Shown: in pieces, positions 7,164 to 13,580 of the stretch | How the letters are laid out: every line of letters begins with the position of its first letter | Position numbering within the stretch: the stretch's first letter is position 1 | NCBI GenBank assembly: GCA_035623515.1 | Contig: DASPTH010000418.1 | Location: 1-15,225 of the forward strand | Direction: 5' to 3' | DNA from: DASPTH01 sp035623515 | Lineage (GTDB): Bacteria; Actinomycetota; Acidimicrobiia; IMCC26256; DASPTH01 | DNA: 15,225 bases | Program-made: the position numbers and the translations under genes | Notes under the pieces: model-generated | Database searches by the model: none | What the model saw: the letters and a program-made list of their open reading frames with translations, nothing else | What the model was told of the DNA's origin: nothing

Positions 7164-7961
7164 CTAGTAACGGACGGGGCCGGTTTCGCGGTCCGGTTCC
7201 GACAGGCGACCGCGGAGTTGCAGGATCGCCTTCGTGTGGATCTGGCACACGCGGCTCTCGGTGACGCCGAGGATCTGGCCGATCTCGGCCAGGGTGAGCC
7301 CCTCGTAGTAGTACAGGGTGAGCACGAGGCGCTCACGGTCGGGCATGCGGTTGATGGCGTCGGCGAGCAGGTGCTTCATCTCGTCGCTCTCGAACGCCTC
7401 GACGGGATCGTGCGCGCGGTCGGCGATCGTGTCGCCGAGCGTCGCGGAACCGGTGCGGTCGCTCCCGCTCGCGGCCAAGAGGTCGTCGAGCGCGACGAGG
7501 CCGGTGAACGAGATCTGCGAGAGCGTCTGCGCGAGCTCGCCTCCGCTCATCTCGAGCTCGGCGGCCACCTCGGAGTCGTCCGGACTGCGGCGCAGTTCGT
7601 TCTCGAGCTTCGAGTAGGCGCGCTCGATCGCACGCGCCTTGGCCCGCACCGACCGCGGGACCCAGTCGATGGAGCGGAGCTCGTCGATGATCGCGCCCTT
7701 GATGCGCGCGATCGCGTACGTCTCGAACTTGAACCCGCGCCCGGGATCGAACTTGTCGATGGCGTCGATGAGACCGAAGATGCCGTAGCTCACCAGGTCG
7801 GACTGCTCGATGTTCTGCGGGAGCCCGGCTGCGACACGACCCGCCACGAACTTGACGAGCGGTGAGTAGTGCAGGATGAGCCGTTCACGCGCGACCGACG
7901 TCCCCTCCGACTTGTACTCGGCCCAGAGGTCGGCGACGGCGGCAGGAGTGGAGTCAGGCAC
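7164..7961 (-). CDS. whiG: FliA/WhiG-family RNA polymerase sigma factor
   Basis: This 265-residue group 3 sigma factor is intact. Region 2 is at about 28-100 (HYSPLVKFVAGRVAAGLP, SDLVSYGIFGLIDAIDKFD, FKFETYAIARIKGAIIDELR), region 3 at about 105-160, and region 4 at about 200-252 with helix-turn-helix YYYEGLTLAEIGQILGVTES. It would direct RNA polymerase to a sigma-28-type promoter set. In Streptomyces the WhiG homologue drives early sporulation and in flagellates FliA drives motility; which programme applies here cannot be told. The name rests on sequence plus position beside the M23 gene and rpsB. The GTG at 7961 lies inside the end of xerC (8-nt overlap, 7954-7961) with only a poor ribosome-binding site, so coupling to xerC is likely. 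It ends at the shared hairpin. No anti-sigma gene is adjacent. Confidence 0.93.
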   Translation of the reverse strand: MPDSTPAAVADLWAEYKSEGTSVARERLILHYSPLVKFVAGRVAAGLPQNIEQSDLVSYGIFGLIDAIDKFDPGRGFKFETYAIARIKGAIIDELRSIDWVPRSVRAKARAIERAYSKLENELRRSPDDSEVAAELEMSGGELAQTLSQISFTGLVALDDLLAASGSDRTGSATLGDTIADRAHDPVEAFESDEMKHLLADAINRMPDRERLVLTLYYYEGLTLAEIGQILGVTESRVCQIHTKAILQLRGRLSEPDRETGPVRY

Positions 7962-8880
7962 GTGGATGGGTCGCTTCGTAGACGGCGCGCAGACGATCGC
8001 GGGTCACGTGTGTGTAGATCTGCGTGGTCGCCAGGTCGGCGTGGCCGAGCAACTCTTGGACGACACGCAGGTCGGCCCCTCCCTCGAGCAGGTGCGTAGC
8101 GTACGCATGACGGAGCGCGTGGGGGTGGAGCGAGCGCCCGTCGGCCAGTGGGTACCGCGCCAGGATACGTCGCGCGTCACGCGGCGTCAGGACGTGACCA
8201 CGGAGGTTGACGAACACCACGTCCCGCGGTGTGTCGTCGGTCACGAGGAGGGGGCGTCCGAGTTGCAGCCACGCCCGGAGCGCGTCGACGGCGGGCTCGC
8301 CGATGGGCACGCGCCGTACTTTCGACCCCTTGCCGAGGACGGTGAGCAAACCTGCGCGCACGTCGACGTCGTCTCGCCGGAGGTTGCAACACTCCGAGAC
8401 GCGCAGGCCGGCGCCGTAGAGAACCTCGAGCACCGCGAGATCGCGTCGGACGACGGCCAGCTCGACGGGTGGGGCACCCGTTGCTCGTCCCGGTGGCGCG
8501 GCCGCGTCGAGGAGGTCGTTGGCCTCGTCGACGTGCGGCACGCGGGGTAGGCGCGCCACACCCTTCGGCGCGCGGAGTGTGCTCCCCGCGTCGGTGACGG
8601 TCACACCGTGACTGCGGAGGTACCGCAGGTAAGAACGGACACTCGACGCCTTGCGCGCGACCGATGCCGACGCGAAGCCTCGCGTCTCCAAGTACGCGAG
8701 GTAACGGCGCAGCACGCGGCGGTCGATGTCGTCGGGCGTCAACCCGCCGCGCTCGCACCAGGTGACGAACTCGGCCGCATCGTGCCCGTAGGCATCGCGC
8801 GTGTGCCCACTGCGCGCCACGAGCACCCCGACGAAGTCGTCGAGATGCCAGTGCACCCGCTCGCTCACGGGTCGCTCCAC
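7954..8880 (-). CDS. xerC: Tyrosine recombinase XerC/XerD family
   Basis: This is a 308-residue site-specific recombinase of the size of XerC/XerD, which resolve chromosome dimers at dif during division. An N-terminal SAM-like DNA-binding domain (about 10-100) precedes the catalytic domain, with all active-site residues visible: Arg160 (GAGLRVSE), Lys184 (GKGSKVR), His254 and Arg257 (HPHALRHAYATHLLEGGA), His280 (LLGHADLATTQIY) and nucleophile Tyr289. I prefer the GTG at 8880, since AAAGGG lies 7 nt upstream; the in-frame GTG at 8886 would be too close to it and would add two residues. It overlaps the downstream sigma gene by 8 nt. Its position in the dprA-xerC-whiG block marks it as the housekeeping enzyme and not a phage integrase. 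XerC versus XerD cannot be decided from the window. Confidence 0.92.
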   Translation of the reverse strand: MERPVSERVHWHLDDFVGVLVARSGHTRDAYGHDAAEFVTWCERGGLTPDDIDRRVLRRYLAYLETRGFASASVARKASSVRSYLRYLRSHGVTVTDAGSTLRAPKGVARLPRVPHVDEANDLLDAAAPPGRATGAPPVELAVVRRDLAVLEVLYGAGLRVSECCNLRRDDVDVRAGLLTVLGKGSKVRRVPIGEPAVDALRAWLQLGRPLLVTDDTPRDVVFVNLRGHVLTPRDARRILARYPLADGRSLHPHALRHAYATHLLEGGADLRVVQELLGHADLATTQIYTHVTRDRLRAVYEATHPRA

Positions 8881-8945
8881 CCGCACACCCTTTCGGGCCG
8901 GGCCCGTCCCCTCGATCTCCCCGAGACGTTAGCCCGCTCGCGGGT

Positions 8946-8986
8946 GCGGTCCGGACGTTGCGGTCCGGACGTTGCGGCCCGACGTG
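8946..8986. repeat. 14-bp tandem repeat with 8-bp palindrome upstream of xerC
   Basis: GCGGTCCGGACGTT occurs twice head to tail (8946-8959 and 8960-8973), followed by a degraded third copy (GCGGCCCGACGTG, 8974-8986) that runs up to the stop of the neighbouring small gene. Each full copy contains the perfect palindrome GTCCGGAC. The block is about 65-105 bases upstream of the xerC start, where it could act as paired operator sites, or as hairpins ending the small gene's transcript. A dyad CCCG-CTCG-CGGG follows at 8933-8944. Confidence 0.7.
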
Positions 8987-9289
8987 TCAGGCGCGCGTGC
9001 CCTCGAACGTCGCGTTGCCGAAGGCGCCGAGCTTCACGTCGCCCGAGATCTTGTCGCCGTCCACCGTGGCACTGAACTCGAGTGTGATCGGCATGGGTTG
9101 GGTGAGCGCGGCCTTCCACGTGAGGCTGTCGCCGTCGACGGTGCCGTCGGTGATCTCCATCGGCTCGGGCGCCGCGGCCGCCGACATCGTCCCGGTGAGC
9201 GTCGAACCGTCCTCCTTGAGGTCCAGCGTTCCCGACTGCGCCCCCATCGGGGTGTTCATCGAGATCTCCCACTTGCCGTCGGCACTCAT
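8987..9289 (-). CDS. Small beta-rich protein of unknown function
   Basis: A conserved-looking 100-residue protein that I do not recognise as a named family, although close relatives with the same GKWEISMNTPMG start seem familiar from other bacteria. There is no signal peptide, membrane segment or cysteine. The sequence alternates short beta strands with turns (DLKEDGSTLTGTMS, ITDGTVDGDSLTWKA, EFSATVDGDKISGDVKLG), suggesting a small beta barrel or lipocalin-like fold with repeated VDGD turns. The ATG at 9289 has an excellent ribosome-binding site, GGGAGGAA, 4 nt upstream, so it is surely translated. It lies 106 nt upstream of xerC on the same strand and is divergent from comM. A ligand-binding role is a guess from fold alone. 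Confidence 0.8.
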   Translation of the reverse strand: MSADGKWEISMNTPMGAQSGTLDLKEDGSTLTGTMSAAAAPEPMEITDGTVDGDSLTWKAALTQPMPITLEFSATVDGDKISGDVKLGAFGNATFEGTRA

Positions 9290-9301
9290 GTGGTTCCTCC
9301 C

Positions 9302-9324
9302 AGCTCCGAGCTGACGCGGTCAGC
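9302..9324. promoter_or_regulatory. Overlapping dyads, possible operator
   Basis: Two perfect inverted repeats share bases: AGCTC-C-GAGCT (9302-9312) and GCTGAC-GCG-GTCAGC (9310-9324). They lie 13-35 bases upstream of the small beta-rich gene's ATG at 9289, inside its promoter or leader and within the 159-base divergent region shared with comM. No named regulator box is recognised, and I see no confident -10/-35 pair for either gene here. Confidence 0.35.
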
Positions 9325-9386
9325 ATGCCAGACCGGTGTCGTTGCTGTCATACCCCGGCGCGAACGTGACCGTGCACTTCCTCGGT

Positions 9387-9438
9387 CCAGTCGCTCGTGC
9401 GAGTCGCTCGTGCCAGTCGCTCGTGCCAGTCGCTCGTG
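9387..9438 (+). repeat. Four 13-bp tandem repeats just upstream of comM
   Basis: The unit CCAGTCGCTCGTG is repeated four times without gaps: 9387-9399, 9400-9412 (with the variant start CGAG), 9413-9425 and 9426-9438. The last base of copy 4 is the first G of the comM ribosome-binding site (GGAGGTG, 9438-9444). Copy 2 contains the small dyad CGAG-TCG-CTCG. The array lies in the comM leader or promoter and could affect transcription or ribosome access. Confidence 0.85.
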
Positions 9439-9448
9439 GAGGTGCCCC

Positions 9449-10963
9449 ATGCTCGCCTCGGTTCGGAGTGCCACGCTCGTCGGCGTCGACGGGCAGCCAG
9501 TCACCGTCGAAGTGCACGTCGCGCCGGGCCTGCCCGCGTACCACGTCGTCGGCCTCCCCGACGCAGCAGTGCGCGAGTCGCGCGAGCGCGTGCGCGCGGC
9601 GGTGTTGTCGTCGGGCCTCTCGTTCCCGAACACACGCATCACGGTCAACCTCGCGCCCGGTGGGGTACGGAAGTCGGGGTCCGGGCTCGAGTTGGCGGTC
9701 GCGCTCGGCGTGCTCGCCGCGGCCGACGAGCTCCCCTCGGGTGTGCTCGACGGCGTCGCGGTGCTCGGTGAGCTCGGGCTCGACGGCTCGGTACGCGCGG
9801 TGCCGGGCACGCTCGCCCTCGTCGATGCCCTCGCGCGCCGCGGGACCAGCGCGGTGATCGTGCCGTGTGCGAACGCGGCCGAGGCTTCGCTCGTGCGCGA
9901 CGTCCGCGTGCGCGCCGCGCGCACCCTTGCCGAGCTGCGCGCCTGCCTCCAGGGCGAGGAGGGGTGGCCCGAATGGGCGGTGTTGCCGCGGGGCGGTGCG
10001 AGCCCGCAACGCCATCACGTGACCGACGACGAGCCGCTCGATCTCGCCGAGGTCCGCGGACTCGCGTTCGCACGCCGCGCGCTCGAAGTCGCGGCGGCGG
10101 GCGCGCACCACCTGCTGTACGTCGGGCCTCCGGGAACGGGCAAGACGATGCTCGCCCGGCGCCTCGGTGGCATCCTCCCGCCACTCGAGCACCACGAGGC
10201 ACTCGAGGTCACACGGATCCACTCGGCCGCGGGCGAAACCGTGGGCGGCCGGCTGATCACCGCGCCGCCGTTCCGTGCGCCGCACCACACCGCGTCCACC
10301 GCGTCGCTCGTAGGTGGCGGCAGTGGACGGCCGCGCCCCGGCGAGGTCACGCTCGCGCACCGCGGGGTGCTCTTCCTCGACGAGCTCGGCGAATTCGCGC
10401 CCGCCGCCCTCGACGCGCTCCGCCAGCCGCTCGAGGAGCGCTGGGTCCGCATCGCTCGACAGGGATCGTCGCTCGCCTTCCCCGCGTCCTTCCAGCTGGC
10501 GGCGTGCACGAACCCCTGTCCCTGTGGGCTCGGCGCTCCGAGCTGCCGGTGCAGCGAGGTGCAACGGGCCCGCTACCGCCGCCGCTTGAGCGCGCCGTTC
10601 CTCGACCGGTTCGACATCCGGGTGCGGGTGACGGCCCCCGAGCCGCGCGACGTGCCGGGCGAGTCGTCCGCCGTCGTGGCCGCGCGCGTGCGCGCCGCCG
10701 TCGAGCGCCAACGCGCGCGCTACGCCGACTGGCCGTGGCGCCAGAACGCGCACGTACCCGCGGGCGCCGTCGACCTGCTCCTCGGGCTCGCACCCGACGC
10801 CGACGCCGCCTGGCGCGCACTGATCGGCGACCGCCTGCTCACCGGGCGAGGCGCGGCCCGCATCCGGCGGGTCGCGCGGACGCTCGCCGACCTCGACGAC
10901 GTGCGCGAGATCGTGCCCGCCCACCTCGAGAGCGCGGCCCTCCTGCGGAGCGACGCGCCGTGA
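9449..10963 (+). CDS. comM: ComM/YifB family Mg-chelatase-like AAA+ ATPase
   Basis: This 504-residue AAA+ ATPase is of the ComM type. In Vibrio, ComM is a hexameric helicase that promotes branch migration while incoming DNA is integrated during natural transformation. An N-terminal Lon-like/ChlI domain spans about 1-170 (starting MLASVRSATLVGVDGQPVTVEV, cut here to the motif GVDGQPVTVEV; GLPDAAVRESRERVRAA at 35-51). The ATPase domain has Walker A GPPGTGKT at 226-233, Walker B VLFLDE at 307-312 and the cysteine cluster CTNPCPCG...CRC (Cys353, 357, 359, 366, 368) typical of the family. The C-terminal Mg-chelatase domain is about 400-500. The ATG at 9449 has GGAGGTG 4 nt upstream, directly after the 13-bp repeats. 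Its stop overlaps the dprA start by 4 nt. It is encoded on the strand opposite to its usual neighbours yraN, xerC and whiG. Confidence 0.95.
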   Translation: MLASVRSATLVGVDGQPVTVEVHVAPGLPAYHVVGLPDAAVRESRERVRAAVLSSGLSFPNTRITVNLAPGGVRKSGSGLELAVALGVLAAADELPSGVLDGVAVLGELGLDGSVRAVPGTLALVDALARRGTSAVIVPCANAAEASLVRDVRVRAARTLAELRACLQGEEGWPEWAVLPRGGASPQRHHVTDDEPLDLAEVRGLAFARRALEVAAAGAHHLLYVGPPGTGKTMLARRLGGILPPLEHHEALEVTRIHSAAGETVGGRLITAPPFRAPHHTASTASLVGGGSGRPRPGEVTLAHRGVLFLDELGEFAPAALDALRQPLEERWVRIARQGSSLAFPASFQLAACTNPCPCGLGAPSCRCSEVQRARYRRRLSAPFLDRFDIRVRVTAPEPRDVPGESSAVVAARVRAAVERQRARYADWPWRQNAHVPAGAVDLLLGLAPDADAAWRALIGDRLLTGRGAARIRRVARTLADLDDVREIVPAHLESAALLRSDAP

Positions 10964-12090
10964 GCTCGCGACCTCCGGTGGCACCACTCGATCCGGTGGA
11001 GGTGGCGGCGGCGGTCCTCGCGTGCCTGCCCGACATGACGCCGGCGCGGATGCACTTGCTCGTCTCACGGTGGAACGGTCCGCTCGGCGCGCTCTCCGCG
11101 GTCGAGCGCGGTCTCGCGGGGGGCGTGCTCGTCGAGCGCGCACCGCCGGAGCACATCCCCGCTCGAGTCGCGCTGGCGCGCGCCTGGCAACGCGCAGCCG
11201 CGGAGAGCGCCGTGCCAGAGCTGCTCGCGCGCCGCGGCACACGCGTGTTCGTCGCCGGACGCGCCCGCTTCCCGATCGCCGACGACGTACCCGGCCGTCC
11301 CGAGGTCTTGCTCGCGGAGGGCGACGCGCCCGGAGCGCTCGACGGTCCGCGCGTCGCCGTGGTCGGCACGAGGGCGGCGACACCGCACGGGCTCGCCGAC
11401 GCCCACGAGGTCGGCGCGGTGCTCGCCGAGGCCGGCATCACCGTGGTGAGCGGCCTGGCCATCGGGATCGACGCGGCCGCGCACCGAGGCGCGCTCGCCG
11501 CCGGAGGAGCCGCCGTCGGTGTCGTGGCCACGGGGCTCGACGTCGTCTACCCGCGCCGTCACACCGCCTTGTTCCAGGCGGTTCGTGGTGCCGGACTCAT
11601 CATGAGCGAGCTCGGCTTCGGCGTGCAGCCACGACCGGGCGCCTTCCCGGTGCGCAACCGGATCATCGCCCTGCTCGCCGACGTCGTCGTGGTCGTCGAG
11701 GCAACGCTCCGCGGCGGGGCCCGCATCACGGCCGAGCGCGCGCTCGAATACGGCCGGCCGGTGTTGGCCATGCCGGGCTCTCGGCGCAACCCTGCCGCGC
11801 AGGGAACGAACGCGTTGATCGCCGACGGCGCCCACCCGCTGCTCGAACCGTCCGACGTCCTGCTCGCGCTCGGGCTCACGCCCGGGTCGCGCCGCGTCGC
11901 GCGGCCACTGCCGGCCTCGGGGAGCGACGCCGGGCGCGTGCTCGCCGCGTGCGGCGGCGAACCGGCCACCTTGGACCAGCTGGCGAGCCGAACCGACCTA
12001 CCACCCGATCTGGTCGCGGTCGCCGTCCGTGAGCTCGAGCGCCAGGGTTGGATGGAACGCGCGCAAGGTCTGTGCTGGCCACGAGCATGA
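10960..12090 (+). CDS. dprA: DNA-processing protein DprA
   Basis: DprA binds incoming single-stranded DNA and loads RecA during natural transformation; it is also kept in many bacteria not known to be competent. The 376-residue protein has an N-terminal helical region (about 12-90), then the Rossmann-like core: VAVVGTRAATPHG at 132-144, SGLAIGIDAAAHRGAL at 164-179, FPVRNRIIA at 229-237, MPGSRRNPAAQGTNALI at 271-287 followed by DGA. A C-terminal winged-helix-like domain spans about 325-374 (QLASRTDLPPDLVAVAVRELE). The GTG at 10960 forms GTGA with the comM stop, so the two are translationally coupled. The stop overlaps the next small gene as ATGA. The length and all core motifs are normal. Confidence 0.95.
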   Translation: MSSRPPVAPLDPVEVAAAVLACLPDMTPARMHLLVSRWNGPLGALSAVERGLAGGVLVERAPPEHIPARVALARAWQRAAAESAVPELLARRGTRVFVAGRARFPIADDVPGRPEVLLAEGDAPGALDGPRVAVVGTRAATPHGLADAHEVGAVLAEAGITVVSGLAIGIDAAAHRGALAAGGAAVGVVATGLDVVYPRRHTALFQAVRGAGLIMSELGFGVQPRPGAFPVRNRIIALLADVVVVVEATLRGGARITAERALEYGRPVLAMPGSRRNPAAQGTNALIADGAHPLLEPSDVLLALGLTPGSRRVARPLPASGSDAGRVLAACGGEPATLDQLASRTDLPPDLVAVAVRELERQGWMERAQGLCWPRA

Positions 12091-12227
12091 CCGCGCACGG
12101 CGAGTACGGTGAACACGTGGGGCTGAACCCGTTCCGCGCGCACGCGAAACGCAGCACCGATGTCGTGATCGTTGCGGTGGCACTCGCCGTCGTCGTCGCG
12201 CTCGTGCTGTGGGCGGTGTTCGGCTAG
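12087..12227 (+). CDS. Very small single-span membrane protein
   Basis: A 46-residue reading frame starts at an ATG overlapping the dprA stop (ATGA, 12087-12090). It encodes a polar, basic N-terminus (GLNPFRAHAKRSTD) followed by one clear transmembrane helix (about residues 25-45, VVIVAVALAVVVALVLWAVF). The basic stretch before the helix predicts a cytoplasmic N-terminus. An in-frame GTG at 12117 would give a 36-residue form starting VGLNPFR. I cannot name the family. Support comes from the strict overlaps on both sides (4 nt with dprA, 1 nt with the next gene), the well-formed helix and continuity with the operon. Its role is unknown; being coupled to DNA-uptake genes is only suggestive. Confidence 0.65.
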   Translation: MTAHGEYGEHVGLNPFRAHAKRSTDVVIVAVALAVVVALVLWAVFG

Positions 12228-12427
12228 TGCACGACACGTCGGGTGACGTCGAGGTCCAGCACGTGCAGCCGTACCAAGCGGTGAAGACCTACCGGTGTCC
12301 GGGGTGCGACCACGAGATCCCGCCCGGCCTCGGGCACGAGGTCGTGTTCCCGCGCGGCACTCCCAAGGAACGGCGCCACTGGCACACGGGCTGCTGGCGG
12401 CGCGCCGCACGCCACCGGCGCTCCTAG
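12227..12427 (+). CDS. Small Cys/His zinc-ribbon-like protein
   Basis: A 66-residue protein starts at a GTG that shares its first base with the stop of the preceding gene (TAGTG). It has CPGC at 24-27 and HWHTGCW at 51-57, giving Cys24, Cys27, His51, His53 and Cys56 as likely metal ligands, plus a strongly basic C-terminus (RRAARHRRS). Similar small proteins with YRCPGC and HWH..CW motifs occur in Actinobacteria and have been annotated loosely as ATP/GTP-binding; no nucleotide-binding motif is visible. A zinc-binding nucleic-acid or protein adaptor is an inference. It is the last gene of the comM-dprA operon and ends 19 nt from the convergent yraN stop. Confidence 0.78.
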   Translation: MHDTSGDVEVQHVQPYQAVKTYRCPGCDHEIPPGLGHEVVFPRGTPKERRHWHTGCWRRAARHRRS

Positions 12428-12446
12428 CCGGCGCCTCGTCGCCTGT

Positions 12447-12815
12447 TCAGAAGGCGGCCTCGAGGACCTCGATCATCGGCGGCCGTCCCGGCTCGGCCAC
12501 CACCGACGCCACGTCGAAGCGCACCTCGGGCGCCCGGTGTGCCGGGTGCTCCGCCAGCCAGCGGAGGGCGAGCGTGCGGAGGCGCCGCTGTTTGGTCGGG
12601 GTGACCGCCTCGAACGGCGCGCCGAACGCGAGCCCGCGACGCGTCTTCACCTCGCAGAACACCAGCACGCGACTGCGTGCGACCACCAGGTCGAGCTCGC
12701 CCTCACGGCACCGCCAGTTGCGGTCGACCACGACATAACCGGCGGCGGCGTACCAGCGCGCCACAGCTTCCTCCCCGGCCACCCCCAACGCCCGGCGGTG
12801 GTCGGACGGTTTCAT
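12447..12815 (-). CDS. yraN: UPF0102 (YraN) family nuclease-fold protein
   Basis: This 122-residue member of UPF0102 has a Holliday-junction-resolvase-like nuclease fold. The core reads GVAGEEAVARWYAAAGYVVV, then REGELDLV and FCEVKTR. Asp42, Glu55 and Lys57 match the conserved E..D...E.K nuclease motif. The cellular role of the family is not settled. The ATG at 12815 is 13 nt after the DUF2469 stop with a weak ribosome-binding site (GAGACCGAG), so it is probably co-transcribed with that gene. In most Actinobacteria yraN is followed by comM on the same strand; here comM-dprA comes from the other side and the two operons converge. Confidence 0.93.
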   Translation of the reverse strand: MKPSDHRRALGVAGEEAVARWYAAAGYVVVDRNWRCREGELDLVVARSRVLVFCEVKTRRGLAFGAPFEAVTPTKQRRLRTLALRWLAEHPAHRAPEVRFDVASVVAEPGRPPMIEVLEAAF

Positions 12816-12828
12816 CTCGGTCTCTGCG

Positions 12829-13119
12829 TCACGGGTCGCGGGCGAGTTCCTCGATGTTGACGTCCTTGAAGGTGACGACGCGGACGTTGGCGACGAAGCG
12901 CGCCGGGCGGTACATGTCCCAGACCCACGCGTCGTTCAACTCCAGCTCGAAGTACGTGGCGCCGCCCTCGCTCCTCGCGTCGAGCTTCACCGAGTTCGTG
13001 AGGTAGAAGCGTCGCTCCGTCTCGACGACGTACGAGAACATGGGCAGGACGTCGCGATACTCCTTGTAGAGCTGGAGCTCGATCTCCGTCTCGTACCGCT
13101 CGAGGTCCTCGGCGCTCAC
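12829..13119 (-). CDS. DUF2469 family protein
   Basis: A 96-residue protein closely matching the actinobacterial DUF2469 family: it begins MSAEDLERYETEIELQLYKE and continues with FSYVVETERRFYLTNSV, NDAWVWDMYRPARFV and VRVVTFKDVNIEEL. The function is unknown; the family is strongly conserved in Actinobacteria next to rnhB and yraN. The GTG at 13119 fits the family start and has GGAAGGGGAG just upstream. The frame is open much further upstream, but that part overlaps rplS antiparallel codon patterns in the wrong frame and is not used. In this genome rplS lies directly upstream; the lepB and rnhB genes usually between them are absent from this position. Confidence 0.93.
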   Translation of the reverse strand: MSAEDLERYETEIELQLYKEYRDVLPMFSYVVETERRFYLTNSVKLDARSEGGATYFELELNDAWVWDMYRPARFVANVRVVTFKDVNIEELARDP

Positions 13120-13139
13120 GACTCCCCTTCCGAGCCCGC

Positions 13140-13145
13140 AGTGTA
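13140..13145 (-). promoter_or_regulatory. Candidate -10 box for DUF2469-yraN
   Basis: TACACT on the minus strand (13145 down to 13140) lies in the 67-base gap between rplS and the DUF2469 gene and would place a transcript start near 13133, about 14 nt before the GTG. The same hexamer, followed by G, appears upstream of rpsB. I see no good -35 box, so the genes may equally be read through from the rplS operon. Confidence 0.3.
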
Positions 13146-13186
13146 CGACCACGCGCTCCCGAACGGTGAGGGGCCGATGACGAGGT

Positions 13187-13531
13187 TCAGTCGCGCTTCT
13201 CCTTGACCTTCGCGGCCCGGCCGACCCGGTCACGGAGGTAGTAGAGCTTGGCGCGGCGGACGTCGCCGCGGGTGACCACCTCGATCCTCGAGACGATCGG
13301 CGAGTGCAGCGGGAACGTCCGCTCGACACCGACGCCGAAGCTGATCTTGCGGACCGTGAACGTCTCGCGGCTGCCGCTCCCCTGACGGCGGATGACCACT
13401 CCCTGGAACACCTGCGTACGCTCGCGGTTGCCCTCGACGACGCGGACGTGGACCTTGAGAGTGTCCCCCGGCCCGAAATCGGGGATGTCGCCGCGCAGCT
13501 GGGTGCGGTCGACGAGGTCGGTGGCCTTCAT
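13187..13531 (-). CDS. rplS: 50S ribosomal protein L19
   Basis: L19 sits at the interface of the ribosomal subunits on the 50S side. The 114-residue product has the normal family length and motifs: DIPDFGPGDTLKVHVRVVEG at 15-34, RTQVFQGVVIRR at 38-49, GSRETFTVRKISFGVGVERT, FPLHSP at 73-78, and RAKLYYLRDRVGRAAKVKE near the end. The ATG at 13531 fits the family start; the ribosome-binding site is weak (GAAAG). It lies 49 nt downstream of trmD on the same strand, as in most bacteria, and ends the rpsP-khpA-rimM-trmD-rplS set. Confidence 0.97.
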   Translation of the reverse strand: MKATDLVDRTQLRGDIPDFGPGDTLKVHVRVVEGNRERTQVFQGVVIRRQGSGSRETFTVRKISFGVGVERTFPLHSPIVSRIEVVTRGDVRRAKLYYLRDRVGRAAKVKEKRD

Positions 13532-13580
13532 GACGACGACTTTCGCGTGAGTGGTCGGTCGGATCGGGGAAGTGACGAGA

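Noticed and set aside
7954..8880. Phage integrase or mobile-element signature
   Set aside because: The tyrosine recombinase has XerC length and sits in its usual housekeeping neighbourhood; no att-like repeats or phage genes are present.
9387..9438. CRISPR-like array
   Set aside because: The repeats are 13 bp and directly adjacent, with no spacers, and there are no cas genes.
9320..11383. Minus-strand open frame of 687 codons opposite comM and dprA
   Set aside because: Low-complexity Arg/Ala-rich translation with no family features; the plus strand carries all conserved motifs.
12410..12446. Terminator hairpin between the zinc-ribbon-like gene and yraN
   Set aside because: Only a short imperfect GGCGC/GCGCC pairing with a 9-base loop is visible, not enough for a call.
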